A stretch of 64,000 bases of DNA. Origin: Proteus vulgaris. GTDB lineage: Bacteria > Pseudomonadota > Gammaproteobacteria > Enterobacterales > Enterobacteriaceae. The notes beneath the pieces are model-generated. The model saw nothing but the letters and a program-made list of their open reading frames with translations, ran no database searches and had not been told where the DNA came from. Positions 36,322-43,668 of this stretch are shown piece after piece (within the stretch, counting starts at the first letter, position 1; every line of letters begins with the position of its first letter). The position numbers and the translations under genes were made by a program. Location: positions 1,426,001 to 1,490,000 of the forward strand of contig NZ_CP137920.1 in NCBI RefSeq assembly GCF_033708015.1, written 5' to 3'.

Positions 36322-36585
36322 TTACTGCTGACCGAGGGCTTTTGCGATTACAGCGTCAGTGGTATCTAAATTGTCGTCATCATCTGGTTTATAGCTTGCA
36401 ATTTTATTGCGAAGTCTTATTAACTGCTCTAATAACTCTGGTGCTGATGCGATTAGATGAGCATCTTCTTCTTTAATTTCAGTGAGAAAGGATGCTACAA
36501 CGTTATGATTATCATCAATCAAAAGAGAGTTTTTAATTACTCCGCCCCTTAAATGCCACGGCGCTGGACTATGCTTAAACTCCAT
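36322..36585 (-). CDS. Phage protein of the APW...APELLE type
   Basis: An 87-residue protein with SPAPWHLRGG at the start and DAHLIASAPELLEQLIRLR in the middle, a common small phage family without known function. Its start overlaps the region of a 34-residue upstream gene by no more than a few bases. Confidence 0.7.
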   Translation of the reverse strand: MEFKHSPAPWHLRGGVIKNSLLIDDNHNVVASFLTEIKEEDAHLIASAPELLEQLIRLRNKIASYKPDDDDNLDTTDAVIAKALGQQ

Positions 36586-36588
36586 ACA

Positions 36589-36693
36589 TCACCCCCTAGC
36601 CTTTAACATTGCATTCATAGCTTCGGCGGCTAGATAATCTCTAAAAGAAATATCAGCCAACATCAATTCTTTAACTTCTGTTTTGTCTGTCAT
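36589..36693 (-). CDS. Very small phage protein (34 aa)
   Basis: MTDKTEVKELMLADISFRDYL then AAEAMNAMLKARG. ATG 36693 is preceded by a strong GGAGGGAGT and the stop lies 3 bp before the next start. The FRDYLAAEAM pattern recurs in short phage proteins. No function known. Confidence 0.6.
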   Translation of the reverse strand: MTDKTEVKELMLADISFRDYLAAEAMNAMLKARG

Positions 36694-36703
36694 ACTCCCT
36701 CCG

Positions 36704-36946
36704 TTATTCCTCTGTTTCATCTGGCTTGACGGCTGTTTCGATATTTACCGGACCATACAATACGCCAACCAGACCAGCGCTTAATTCCCAATAGTCAGGA
36801 ATGCTGTCATTGAAATATTCAGGTGTAATTAAGTGCTTTCCATCGTCACTCAACCAAGCAAAATCAATATCGTTTGTATTTCGATACCAGAGATATGTCT
36901 TTCCATGTTCCATATCTTCAAAATCAACTTCTGGAATGCGCTCCAT
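36704..36946 (-). CDS. Phage protein, unknown (80 aa)
   Basis: An 80-residue acidic protein (GKTYLWYRNTNDIDFAWLSDDGKHLITPEYF...). It is preceded by AGGAGATAGAG. No family recognised. It is the first of the uninterrupted leftward run after the 37113 gene. Confidence 0.6.
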   Translation of the reverse strand: MERIPEVDFEDMEHGKTYLWYRNTNDIDFAWLSDDGKHLITPEYFNDSIPDYWELSAGLVGVLYGPVNIETAVKPDETEE

Positions 36947-37050
36947 CTCTATCTCCTATCTATTAATCAACTCACCACAGCCCACTGAATGGACTGTAAT
37001 TAGTTAACTGTGCCTGCTTTTAACCACGTCAGGCGAGGTGGTTCCTTACT

Positions 37051-37095
37051 TTCCACAGTCAAGGAAAATTGATATATTGGTTATTCCACAGTCAA
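37051..37095. repeat. Two 12-bp direct repeats before the 37113 gene
   Basis: TTCCACAGTCAA occurs at 37051-37062 and again, identical, at 37084-37095. The 33-bp period is about three helical turns, so a dimeric protein could bind both on one DNA face. They lie 18 bp and more upstream of the start at 37113 and are candidates for its operator. Confidence 0.55.
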
Positions 37096-37112
37096 AATAA
37101 GGAATGTTTTAA

Positions 37113-37394
37113 ATGGGTATGTTTATAGTAAGAGTGGAATTACCTGATGCCGACTATTCAGACTATCAAAAGTTATATGATTTAATGTTCGGATATGGAT
37201 TCACTAAATATATAACTAGCGATAGTGGCATTAAGTATGACTTGCCTGATGCTGAGTATTATTACAATGGGTCATCTGACATAAACACGGTAAGTGACAC
37301 TGCCTTTAGGGTGGCTAAGTCGGTTAGACTTTATGCAAAAATTCTTGTAACTGAAGCCAAACTTGTTAAATGGGATGGTCTTAACCGGCACTAA
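37113..37394 (+). CDS. DUF2622/GhoS-like small protein
   Basis: A 93-residue protein, MFIVRVELPDADYSDYQKLYDLMFGYGFTKYI at the start. The layout (beta strand, helix, GFTKYI strand, LPDAEYYYNG) suits a ferredoxin-like fold of the DUF2622 family, which includes the GhoS endoribonuclease antitoxin. It is on the plus strand among leftward genes, with its own repeats upstream, and so is likely an independent accessory unit. AAGGAATG precedes the start. The assignment is by pattern only. Confidence 0.5.
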   Translation: MGMFIVRVELPDADYSDYQKLYDLMFGYGFTKYITSDSGIKYDLPDAEYYYNGSSDINTVSDTAFRVAKSVRLYAKILVTEAKLVKWDGLNRH

Positions 37395-37734
37395 TATTTT
37401 CTTGCATAATACAATCGGAGCCAACCCCTCCGATTTCTGGTTTATCGTTTTCCAAGTTATGCAGAGCTTCAACAAGGCGACTACCGAGATATTTAATAGT
37501 TCCATCTGGTAAGTCGTGCGTATTTTTGTACTTATCTTTGATTAACTCAGCTAATAGCTCTCGAGCTAATTGCTGTGATTCAATCGTAAGGTTTGAAAAC
37601 TTACTTTCCGACCTCTCTTTGACAAGGAGGTCTTCCATATTCAATTTACTTAACTCTTCAGTTTTTGCCTTAATTACCTCTGCTAAGCCAGTTAAAGTTG
37701 CAATAGCCTCTTTTTCTACCTGTTCGATATTCAT
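37381..37734 (-). CDS. Phage protein, unknown (117 aa)
   Basis: A 117-residue, mostly helical acidic protein (EKEAIATLTGLAEVIKAKTEELSKLNMEDLL...). It follows the N-like gene on the same strand and overlaps the end of the plus-strand gene at 37113 by 14 bp, tail to tail. No family recognised. Confidence 0.6.
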   Translation of the reverse strand: MNIEQVEKEAIATLTGLAEVIKAKTEELSKLNMEDLLVKERSESKFSNLTIESQQLARELLAELIKDKYKNTHDLPDGTIKYLGSRLVEALHNLENDKPEIGGVGSDCIMQENISAG

Positions 37735-37748
37735 TTCCTATCTCCTAT

Positions 37749-38066
37749 TTAACGTGCCGTAACCCCGAACTCACGGCTCGGCTGTTTTGTTTTAACTCCT
37801 GAAAATATTGCTACATTAGGTAAGCAACAGTTATCTACCGATGGTTGGTATTTAGGTTCAATATTTCTAGTAACCGGTATGTGACTTAATGACAGCGTTT
37901 TTTCTACTGATGTAAGTCTTTTCTCCTGAGGAAATACTGATTCTAATTTCAATTCAATATTCTTTTTTGCAATAGCTTCTGCTTTCCGTCTGGCGTGACG
38001 TCTATTTGCAGATGATCCACGTAAAAACTCAGGCTTGCGTGACTTTTTAACTGTAATAGTTGCCAT
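37749..38066 (-). CDS. N: N-like antitermination protein
   Basis: A 105-residue basic protein and the first gene of the leftward operon after pL and nutL. Residues 19-34 (SANRRHARRKAEAIAKK) match the arginine-rich motif of P22 N (RRHERRRK) that grips boxB RNA. The rest is not conserved, as usual for N proteins. Both nut sites in this phage have the same GATAA boxB loop, which this motif would recognise. GGAGGATAT precedes ATG 38066. Confidence 0.75.
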   Translation of the reverse strand: MATITVKKSRKPEFLRGSSANRRHARRKAEAIAKKNIELKLESVFPQEKRLTSVEKTLSLSHIPVTRNIEPKYQPSVDNCCLPNVAIFSGVKTKQPSREFGVTAR

Positions 38067-38212
38067 ATATCCTCCAAACAGTTGGCTTTAATGAGCACAG
38101 GGATCGAAACCATGTTATTTCTGTTTATACATGGGATGTTCTCCATGTCGGGGCAAATCTCCCTATGGTGGGGGTGAATACCCTGTACTCATTAAAACCT
38201 TCTGAGAAGGTT

Positions 38213-38279
38213 GACGCTTTATCAGCGCCACCGTTCTGATAGCTAATACACAGCTCGCCATCATCGTTGTTAAAGAACA
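38213..38279 (-). promoter_or_regulatory. nutL antitermination site
   Basis: On the minus strand boxA is TGTTCTTTAACAA (38279-38267) and boxB is GGCGCTGATAAAGCGTC (38229-38213), a 6-bp stem with loop GATAA. It lies between pL and the N-like gene, as in lambda and P22. Confidence 0.8.
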
Positions 38280-38313
38280 TCAACGTGCTGTGTTCCGTTG
38301 ATGGATAGTATAT

Positions 38314-38422
38314 TCACAAATTGTGATTTTAATGTCAACCACAAAATGTGTTTATTTGTTTGTTTTTAAATTAAGCTGATGATTTGAAATATAAAATAAA
38401 TGATAAATAAACACGAAATGTG
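38314..38422 (-). promoter_or_regulatory. pL with left operators
   Basis: Pseudo-palindromes CACAAATTGTG (38315-38325), CACAAAATGTG (38340-38350) and CACGAAATGTG (38412-38422). On the minus strand TTGACA (38337-38332), 17 bp, then GAATAT forms the promoter, with the first operator inside the spacer and the second just upstream of -35. The sites match those at pR. Confidence 0.75.
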
Positions 38423-38478
38423 TTGTTGGTCACATAAGATTGGAATGCAGATCACTTCTTTGGAGGGGTAGAGGCACG

Positions 38479-38501
38479 AAAAAGCCCTCGCAGGGAGGGC
38501 T
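38479..38501 (-). terminator. Terminator behind the BstA-like gene
   Basis: AGCCCTC / GAGGGCT stem with a five-base loop and TTTTT on the minus strand, 9 bp after the stop at 38510. It insulates the repressor/BstA transcript from pL. Confidence 0.85.
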
Positions 38502-38509
38502 GGGTGGGG

Positions 38510-39418
38510 TTAGTGTTTGTTTGGCAGCTCTGGTCTTCTCACTGCTTCAAGAAGTTCATTTATATTATTAAATTTCTTGCGTTTAAGGTATCCAGGTAGG
38601 TTCTCTATTGAGTAATTAGCATATAGCCATTTTCTAAATACGCCCAACGCTTCAATTGGATAAATCCATGGCTTTACAAAACTATTAGCAATGGATTGCC
38701 TATAATTGCCAGGGAATGTGTGATCATATCGCACTCTTGGCCCATACTTTTTTTCTAATCCATTATCTTCCCAATAGCGTCCCCATATCTGACCAACGCT
38801 ATTGTCGGGCATTGTTGTATCATCAATAGGAAGCCCTCCATTAATGAGGTGTATTATTAAATCGGCTACTTCTCTAAATACTGAAAAATAATTAGCTGGA
38901 AGCTGGTCGTTAAGCATCACCCTTTCTTGGTAGCTAATGAATGATGGATTGAGTTGTTGTTGCGGGTTATATCCTGTCTTCTCATAGATAAATCTAGTGA
39001 ATGAGTCTCTAGCTAAAATCCTATAACTTTCTCTAGCTTTGTTTTGATTACCTGTACCCGTTGCATCAAGGGCATAATATTCAAGTATCGCCATACACAC
39101 AGAGCCGGTATATGCGTGATTTTCACCACCAACGCCCCAAATCCTAACTATTAAATCTTTATTTGTATAACCTTGAGCAATCAATGATTCCTGTATTTTT
39201 CTTCCTCTAGGTCGGTGTTTCTCCATCTGCCAGTTTGACGCAAGCCCTTGTATGACCGATGGTGCAACACCGCACATCATAGCTAAGCCTCGCATAGTTA
39301 AATAGGGTGTTCCATCACTTAACACGCCCATTTGGATACCTTCAATCTCAGCTTCTTTTACTGGTCTAAGTGGTAAATTTAACTGATCACCACTTGACGG
39401 TAAATTACCTCTATTCAA
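38510..39418 (-). CDS. bstA: BstA-like abortive infection protein
   Basis: A 302-residue protein encoded just downstream of the repressor, in the lambda rex position. The N-terminal part (AEIEGIQMGVLSDGTPYLTM, MRGLAMMCGVAPSVIQGLA) looks like a KilA-N/AntA-type DNA-binding region, then YTGSVCMAILEYYALDATG and a C-terminal half rich in aromatics. This layout and position match BstA of Salmonella prophage BTP1, which aborts infection by other phages and is silenced for the home phage by the DNA element aba. The start is TTG 39418 with AGGAGA upstream. No alignment was run; a related AntA-type antirepressor is the main alternative. Confidence 0.65.
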   Translation of the reverse strand: MNRGNLPSSGDQLNLPLRPVKEAEIEGIQMGVLSDGTPYLTMRGLAMMCGVAPSVIQGLASNWQMEKHRPRGRKIQESLIAQGYTNKDLIVRIWGVGGENHAYTGSVCMAILEYYALDATGTGNQNKARESYRILARDSFTRFIYEKTGYNPQQQLNPSFISYQERVMLNDQLPANYFSVFREVADLIIHLINGGLPIDDTTMPDNSVGQIWGRYWEDNGLEKKYGPRVRYDHTFPGNYRQSIANSFVKPWIYPIEALGVFRKWLYANYSIENLPGYLKRKKFNNINELLEAVRRPELPNKH

Positions 39419-39467
39419 TTGATTCTCCTAGTTATTTTATGTTCTCCAAATGGGTGTTTTCCACACC

Positions 39468-40112
39468 CTAAAACGTGTCGTCAGGCCATTGTGACTTGAT
39501 TACCTTGCCTATGATTGTGCAGTTGCCGTTAATAGGAATCAGGTCGAAACGAGGGTTTAATGGCTCTAGATACTCAATACCACCATCTCTAATCAATCGT
39601 TTGAATGTGAATTCATCATTCAGCAGGCGAGCGACACAGAAATCTCCGAACTCAACCTCTTCTTCAGGATCAACCAGAATTAGCATTCCTTCTGGAAAAC
39701 TTGGTTTTCCTCCTGGTGGTGCTGTCATTGATTGACCTTCAACTTCTAACCAGAAAGATCGCTCACTCGCTTTCTTAGCTGTTGGTATCCACGACACAGC
39801 ATCTTTCTGAGTGTATGAGTTAAATTCTGTTGAGAAAGCGCCAGCCTGTACCTTCGTGAAGAGAGGGTATTCATAATTCTTGATTACTTGATCACTTTGA
39901 CTGCCAAACATTAATTCAGCAGGTGATATACCAAGTGCTTCACTTATAACAATTGCATCATCAGCGCTAATCTTACGCTCTCCAAGCTCATAGTTTCCTA
40001 TTCTGGACGCAGCAGAGTAGCCACACAATTTAGCTAATTGAGCTTGACTTAATCCTCTTGATTCACGAATGGATTTTAACCTTTCGCCAATAACTTCATT
40101 TACTTTTTTCAT
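39468..40112 (-). CDS. cI: Prophage repressor, LexA/CI type
   Basis: A 214-residue repressor. An N-terminal XRE helix-turn-helix (about 8-63, [27 protein letters not shown]) is followed by an S24 peptidase domain with the Ala90-Gly91 cleavage site, catalytic Ser128 (EGQSM) and Lys171 (FTFKRLI). It should be inactivated by RecA-stimulated self-cleavage. AAAGG precedes ATG 40112. It diverges from cro across the right operators. Confidence 0.93.
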   Translation of the reverse strand: MKKVNEVIGERLKSIRESRGLSQAQLAKLCGYSAASRIGNYELGERKISADDAIVISEALGISPAELMFGSQSDQVIKNYEYPLFTKVQAGAFSTEFNSYTQKDAVSWIPTAKKASERSFWLEVEGQSMTAPPGGKPSFPEGMLILVDPEEEVEFGDFCVARLLNDEFTFKRLIRDGGIEYLEPLNPRFDLIPINGNCTIIGKVIKSQWPDDTF

Positions 40113-40125
40113 GTATACCTTTTAA

Positions 40126-40190
40126 CACAAACCGTGATAAATGTATTTAAACGTTTTGTGGTTGACAGTTAATCACATATTGTGTGTAAT
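40126..40190 (+). promoter_or_regulatory. pR with right operators
   Basis: Three pseudo-palindromes, CACAAACCGTG (40126-40136), AACGTTTTGTG (40150-40160, inverted) and CACATATTGTG (40174-40184), start exactly 24 bp apart. pR is TTGACA (40162-40167), 17-bp spacer, TGTAAT (40185-40190); the third operator lies in the spacer. Confidence 0.8.
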
Positions 40191-40217
40191 AGGGGTATAA
40201 ACAAGGAGGATACACAC

Positions 40218-40427
40218 ATGAATAACATCGCAGAACAGCGAAAAAAATTGGGAATTTCTCAAGCTGTTTTAGCTTCATCAATAGGGTGGGGGCAGTCTCG
40301 CATTGCCAACTATGAGTTAAATATTAGAACTCCTAGCTTAAATGACTGCCGAGCCATTGTTGAAGCATTACAAAAATTAGGGGCAAATTGTTCTTTAGAC
40401 GACGTTTTTCCTCCAAAAGTAGCTTGA
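40218..40427 (+). CDS. cro: Cro-like repressor
   Basis: A 69-residue XRE-type protein (AEQRKKLGISQAVLASSIGWGQSRIANYELNIRTPSL) divergent from cI. GGAGG lies nine bases before ATG 40218; the upstream in-frame codons to 40182 overlap pR and are ignored. It should turn off the repressor gene and then the early promoters. Confidence 0.85.
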   Translation: MNNIAEQRKKLGISQAVLASSIGWGQSRIANYELNIRTPSLNDCRAIVEALQKLGANCSLDDVFPPKVA

Positions 40428-40436
40428 TTTCACCAC

Positions 40437-40490
40437 GTTCTTTAACAACCGCAGGGTTTTTGACTGCTACGGAGTCGCTGATAAAGCGAC
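40437..40490 (+). promoter_or_regulatory. nutR antitermination site
   Basis: boxA CGTTCTTTAACAA (40437-40449) and boxB GTCGCTGATAAAGCGAC (40474-40490), a perfect 6-bp stem with loop GATAA, close to P22 boxB (loop GACAA). It lies between cro and cII, as in lambda. Confidence 0.82.
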
Positions 40491-40585
40491 AGATTTACCC
40501 ACCAAACAATCCGCTCATATGGAATGAGCCACGGATCATTACTGCTGTTCTCTAACGAGAAGTAATCTAAGAAGGAATTTAACAA

Positions 40586-40927
40586 ATGGAACTATCAAAC
40601 GAACGCAAATTTCGAGAAATCGAATCAAAAATCATGAAAGGGATACTTGTTACTGGCGCTAGAGAAGTAGCGAAAAGAACGGGTATTCACGAATCACAGA
40701 TATCTCGCTGGCAATCTCAACAATCTAAAACGCAATTAAGCTTCATACAACGTTGTGCAAGGCTTTTAGTTGCTATTGGGTATGAGACACCAGATGACAC
40801 AGTGATATTGCAAGGTGATGAGGCTAGGGCATTAATTCAGATGCTTGAACATGTCAAAGCACCAAAAAGAAAAACCTCAACCACTGCGAATGGTGAGGCT
40901 TCTCAACAAATAGACTTAACCATTTAA
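40586..40927 (+). CDS. cII: CII-like transcription activator
   Basis: A 113-residue protein with a helix-turn-helix (AREVAKRTGIHESQISRWQSQ, about 25-45) and the CII pattern AKRTGIHESQISRW. CII promotes lysogeny by activating repressor synthesis. It is the second gene of the rightward operon after nutR, preceded by AAGAAGGAA. Confidence 0.85.
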   Translation: MELSNERKFREIESKIMKGILVTGAREVAKRTGIHESQISRWQSQQSKTQLSFIQRCARLLVAIGYETPDDTVILQGDEARALIQMLEHVKAPKRKTSTTANGEASQQIDLTI

Positions 40928-40963
40928 CTTAACAAATACACTGTATCAATAACCAGTAATTAC

Positions 40964-40991
40964 GACAAGAGAAATTTAGGTTTCTCTTGTC
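40964..40991. terminator. Hairpin between cII and the T5orf172 gene
   Basis: Perfect 11-bp stem GACAAGAGAAA (40964-40974) / TTTCTCTTGTC (40981-40991). The T-tail is poor, so it may be a weak terminator or an RNA processing site. A 13-codon ORF with a Shine-Dalgarno (41022-41063, MNSVYLTNRYGGR) follows it. Confidence 0.45.
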
Positions 40992-41065
40992 TTATACAGC
41001 TAATTAATGGAGTAATTATATATGAATTCTGTTTACTTAACAAATAGATATGGAGGTCGCTAGGT

Positions 41066-41734
41066 ATGAGCGTTGGTCACTTAGGTGAAATGAAATTCAA
41101 CCGTGAAGTATCCAAGACCGAATCTCTTCCAACTAACTTCAGGGTTGAGGGCTGGGTTTATATTCTGAGCAATGAGTATATGCCGGGCATATATAAAGTC
41201 GGAATGACAACTATCTCGCCAGAAAACAGAGCCAAAGAGCTATCCTCCGCAACTGGCGTTCCAGACAAATTTAAAGTTGAAGCATCTTTTTACTCTGAAT
41301 TTCCTAGTAATGATGAGTCCACTGTTCATGACTATCTGGACAAATACAGAATAAATGAGTCTCGAGAGTTCTTTAAATGTGATTTAGAAGAAATTATTGA
41401 AACTTGTGAGGAAGTCTGCATTGCGAGAGTCGGGGATAAAGTTGAAGTGTTGGCTGACTCATACGACATCATATGCACTGAAAGTCTAGATAAATTACAT
41501 CTTGGCGAGTTATTTGACTCTCTTAACGTTAGTGTTTTTGGTTGCAAAGTTGCCACAGCAGAAAGATTAATAAGACTTGCTGTTCACTTTTGCTCGAAGA
41601 GATTTAACACCTCTCATGCCCTCTACTTCAAAGAGGATACAGCTTATTTAATGCAAAGCTTAATAGGTCAAAACTTAGAGGAATGGAAGAAACATAACCC
41701 TGAATTAGCAAACAGATCGGAGGTGCCTTTCTAA
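41066..41734 (+). CDS. T5orf172/GIY-YIG domain protein
   Basis: A 222-residue protein with an N-terminal T5orf172 (GIY-YIG-like) domain: EGWVYILSNEYMPGIYKVGMT, then ENRAKELSSATGVPDKFKVEASF, and REFFKCDLEEII. The Tyr, Gly-Ile-Tyr and Arg that mark this nuclease fold are visible. The C-terminal 100 residues are unrecognised. It sits in the replication module between cII and the O-like gene, where accessory genes insert, and overlaps the next start by 1 bp. Confidence 0.75.
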   Translation: MSVGHLGEMKFNREVSKTESLPTNFRVEGWVYILSNEYMPGIYKVGMTTISPENRAKELSSATGVPDKFKVEASFYSEFPSNDESTVHDYLDKYRINESREFFKCDLEEIIETCEEVCIARVGDKVEVLADSYDIICTESLDKLHLGELFDSLNVSVFGCKVATAERLIRLAVHFCSKRFNTSHALYFKEDTAYLMQSLIGQNLEEWKKHNPELANRSEVPF

Positions 41735-42549
41735 TGGCTAGAGCAAGAAATATTAAACCAGGCTTTTTTACTAATGATGACCTTGCTGAATGTGATCCAT
41801 TTGCACGAATCCTATTCGTTGGTTTATGGACCATTGCAGATAGAGAAGGTCGCTTAGAAGATAAGCCACGTAAAATTAAAGCAATGGTTTTGCCATACGA
41901 TGACGTTGATTGTGAAAAATTACTCGCACAACTACACAGTAAAAACTTTATTACCAGATATGCAGTAGATGGAAATGAGTTTATTCAGATTAACAACTGG
42001 AAGAAACATCAGAACCCTCACGTAAAAGAAGCGGCTAGTGAAATACCAGAACAAGTAATGCAACCTACTGAAAACAAAGGAGCACCAGAAGAGCACCATA
42101 CAAGCACAGTACAAGAACCAGAAGAGCACACAACAAATCCTGCTGATTCCCTTAACCTGATTCCTGATTCCCTTAACCTGATTCCTAATAACACCCAAGC
42201 CGAAAACACGGCTTGTCCTAGTGAGCCAGAAAATCAATCTGCAAGTATTCACCAAATGTCGAGCAAGTATGCATTCGAGGGAGAAGTGATCCGCTTAAAC
42301 CACAAAGACTTTGCTGAATGGCAATCGCTGTATTCAAACATCGACTTGGTGCATGAGCTAAAACGACTGGATATCGAGTTCAGAGCCGCTAAGCCTAAAA
42401 ACTGGTTTATCACTGCAAGCCAGAAGTTAAATTACCAAAACAAGAACTCAGGTAATTCATGGAAAGCCACGCCACCTAAGCGAGCTGTAAACGAGAATTT
42501 TGCATCCAAGGACTACGGTAAAACGGATGCGCCAACATGGATGAATTAA
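41734..42549 (+). CDS. O-like replication initiation protein
   Basis: A 271-residue replisome organiser. The N-terminus ARARNIKPGFFTNDDLAECDPFARILFVGLWTIADREGRLEDKP is typical of phage proteins that open the origin and recruit the helicase loader. A low-complexity central part contains tandem DSLNLIP repeats, which correspond to a perfect 2 x 21-bp DNA repeat at 42143-42184. The dnaC-like gene follows directly. Confidence 0.85.
   Translation: MARARNIKPGFFTNDDLAECDPFARILFVGLWTIADREGRLEDKPRKIKAMVLPYDDVDCEKLLAQLHSKNFITRYAVDGNEFIQINNWKKHQNPHVKEAASEIPEQVMQPTENKGAPEEHHTSTVQEPEEHTTNPADSLNLIPDSLNLIPNNTQAENTACPSEPENQSASIHQMSSKYAFEGEVIRLNHKDFAEWQSLYSNIDLVHELKRLDIEFRAAKPKNWFITASQKLNYQNKNSGNSWKATPPKRAVNENFASKDYGKTDAPTWMN
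42143..42184. repeat. Tandem 21-bp repeat inside the O-like gene
   Basis: Unit CTGATTCCCTTAACCTGATTC occurs twice without spacing (42143-42163, 42164-42184) and each unit itself contains CTGATTC at both ends. In lambdoid phages the origin iterons lie within the middle of the O gene, so this may be part of the origin. Confidence 0.6.
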
Positions 42550-42552
42550 ATC

Positions 42553-43407
42553 ATGAACCTATCAGACAAAATCGAGCAAATCGAAAGGCAACTTGAAAAC
42601 CTAAGTAAACCGCCAGCAGAAATACCGAACACCGAAGTAACGATTGTTGAATTAACCTGCTCTAAGCATGGCGCATATCAAGCCAGAACTCGCTCAAGTA
42701 AAACCGCGATATCAATTCCATCACGACCAACACCTTGCCCACACTGTCTCGTGGAGGAGCTGGAAGCCTTGAAGATCGAACAGCGTGATTATGACATGCG
42801 TTTCAAGAAGAAACTTACAGAGAAACTCCTTGATGAACTTCATGTACCAGAGCGCTTTAAATCTTGCACATTGGATAACTACGAGGCTGTGAACAAGGAC
42901 GCTCAATACAATCTCAATGTCTGCAAAGCCTATGTTAAAAAATGGGAAGATCGCCTAAAAAATGGCGGTGGTTTAGTGATGTGCGGAAAGCCTGGTACTG
43001 GTAAAAATCATCTGGCATTAGCTATTGCGAAAAGTGTCGTTGAGGATTATCAAAATTCTGCGCTATTCACGACGGCCTTACGAATTGCAAGAAAGTTTAA
43101 ATCTACTTGGAGTAAGGACTCTACCGAAACAGAGTTTGAAGTTATTCGGATTTACACAAAACCAGATTTGTTAATCATTGATGAAGTTGGTGTGCAGTTT
43201 GGCACTGAGGCGGAAAAGTTGATCCTATTTGAAATCATCAACACTCGTTACGAGAAGATGAAACCAACAATCCTAATCAGCAACCAAACTAGAGAGGAGT
43301 TAGGCGCATTCATTGGAGAGCGAGTTATTGACAGGATGAATGACGGCGGTGGTTGCACGCTGGCTTTTACATGGGATAGCTACCGAACCAGAAAACAAGT
43401 CGCTTAA
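42553..43407 (+). CDS. DnaC-like helicase loader
   Basis: A 284-residue AAA+ ATPase. Walker A is GKPGTGKN (145-152), identical to that of E. coli DnaC; Walker B is LLIIDEVG near 211. An N-terminal zinc-type Cys pair (CPHCL, about 60) precedes it. It would load host DnaB at the phage origin with the O-like protein. It is preceded by a 3-bp gap after the O-like gene. Confidence 0.92.
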   Translation: MNLSDKIEQIERQLENLSKPPAEIPNTEVTIVELTCSKHGAYQARTRSSKTAISIPSRPTPCPHCLVEELEALKIEQRDYDMRFKKKLTEKLLDELHVPERFKSCTLDNYEAVNKDAQYNLNVCKAYVKKWEDRLKNGGGLVMCGKPGTGKNHLALAIAKSVVEDYQNSALFTTALRIARKFKSTWSKDSTETEFEVIRIYTKPDLLIIDEVGVQFGTEAEKLILFEIINTRYEKMKPTILISNQTREELGAFIGERVIDRMNDGGGCTLAFTWDSYRTRKQVA

Positions 43408-43461
43408 CACGCAAGAGGATTTTTAAATGAAAGCAACAACGTTAATAGAGAGAGGCATCTA

Positions 43462-43668
43462 ATGCAGGGAATTAATTGGGTTAAGGTGAGCGAGAGATTG
43501 CCTGATGACCGCACTCAAGTAATTCTTTGGGACGCCGACCTTGAAGAAGTTAACAGTGGTCACTACAGCCACAAAACAGGGTTATTTTATAGCTGTGGTC
43601 GCACTATCGAAAATGAAATTACACATTGGTGTATTCCGCCACTCCCACCAATGCCAGAGGGTGAATGA
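43462..43668 (+). CDS. DUF551 phage protein (second copy)
   Basis: A 68-residue DUF551 protein: INWVKVSERLPDDRTQVILWD and THWCIPPLPPMPEGE. Function unknown. It overlaps by one base the stop of an 11-codon ORF (43427-43462, MKATTLIERGI) that has its own Shine-Dalgarno and may couple translation from the dnaC-like gene. Confidence 0.8.
   Translation: MQGINWVKVSERLPDDRTQVILWDADLEEVNSGHYSHKTGLFYSCGRTIENEITHWCIPPLPPMPEGE

Noticed and set aside
41022..41063. 13-codon ORF MNSVYLTNRYGGR before the T5orf172 gene
   Set aside because: It has a Shine-Dalgarno but is too short to support as a gene; it may be a leader peptide or a truncated gene start.
42018..42209. Cys-rich minus-strand frames opposite the O-like gene repeats
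   Set aside because: They are created by the tandem repeat on the coding strand; no start signal.
43427..43462. 11-codon ORF MKATTLIERGI before the DUF551 gene
   Set aside because: It is plausible as a coupling peptide but too short to support alone.
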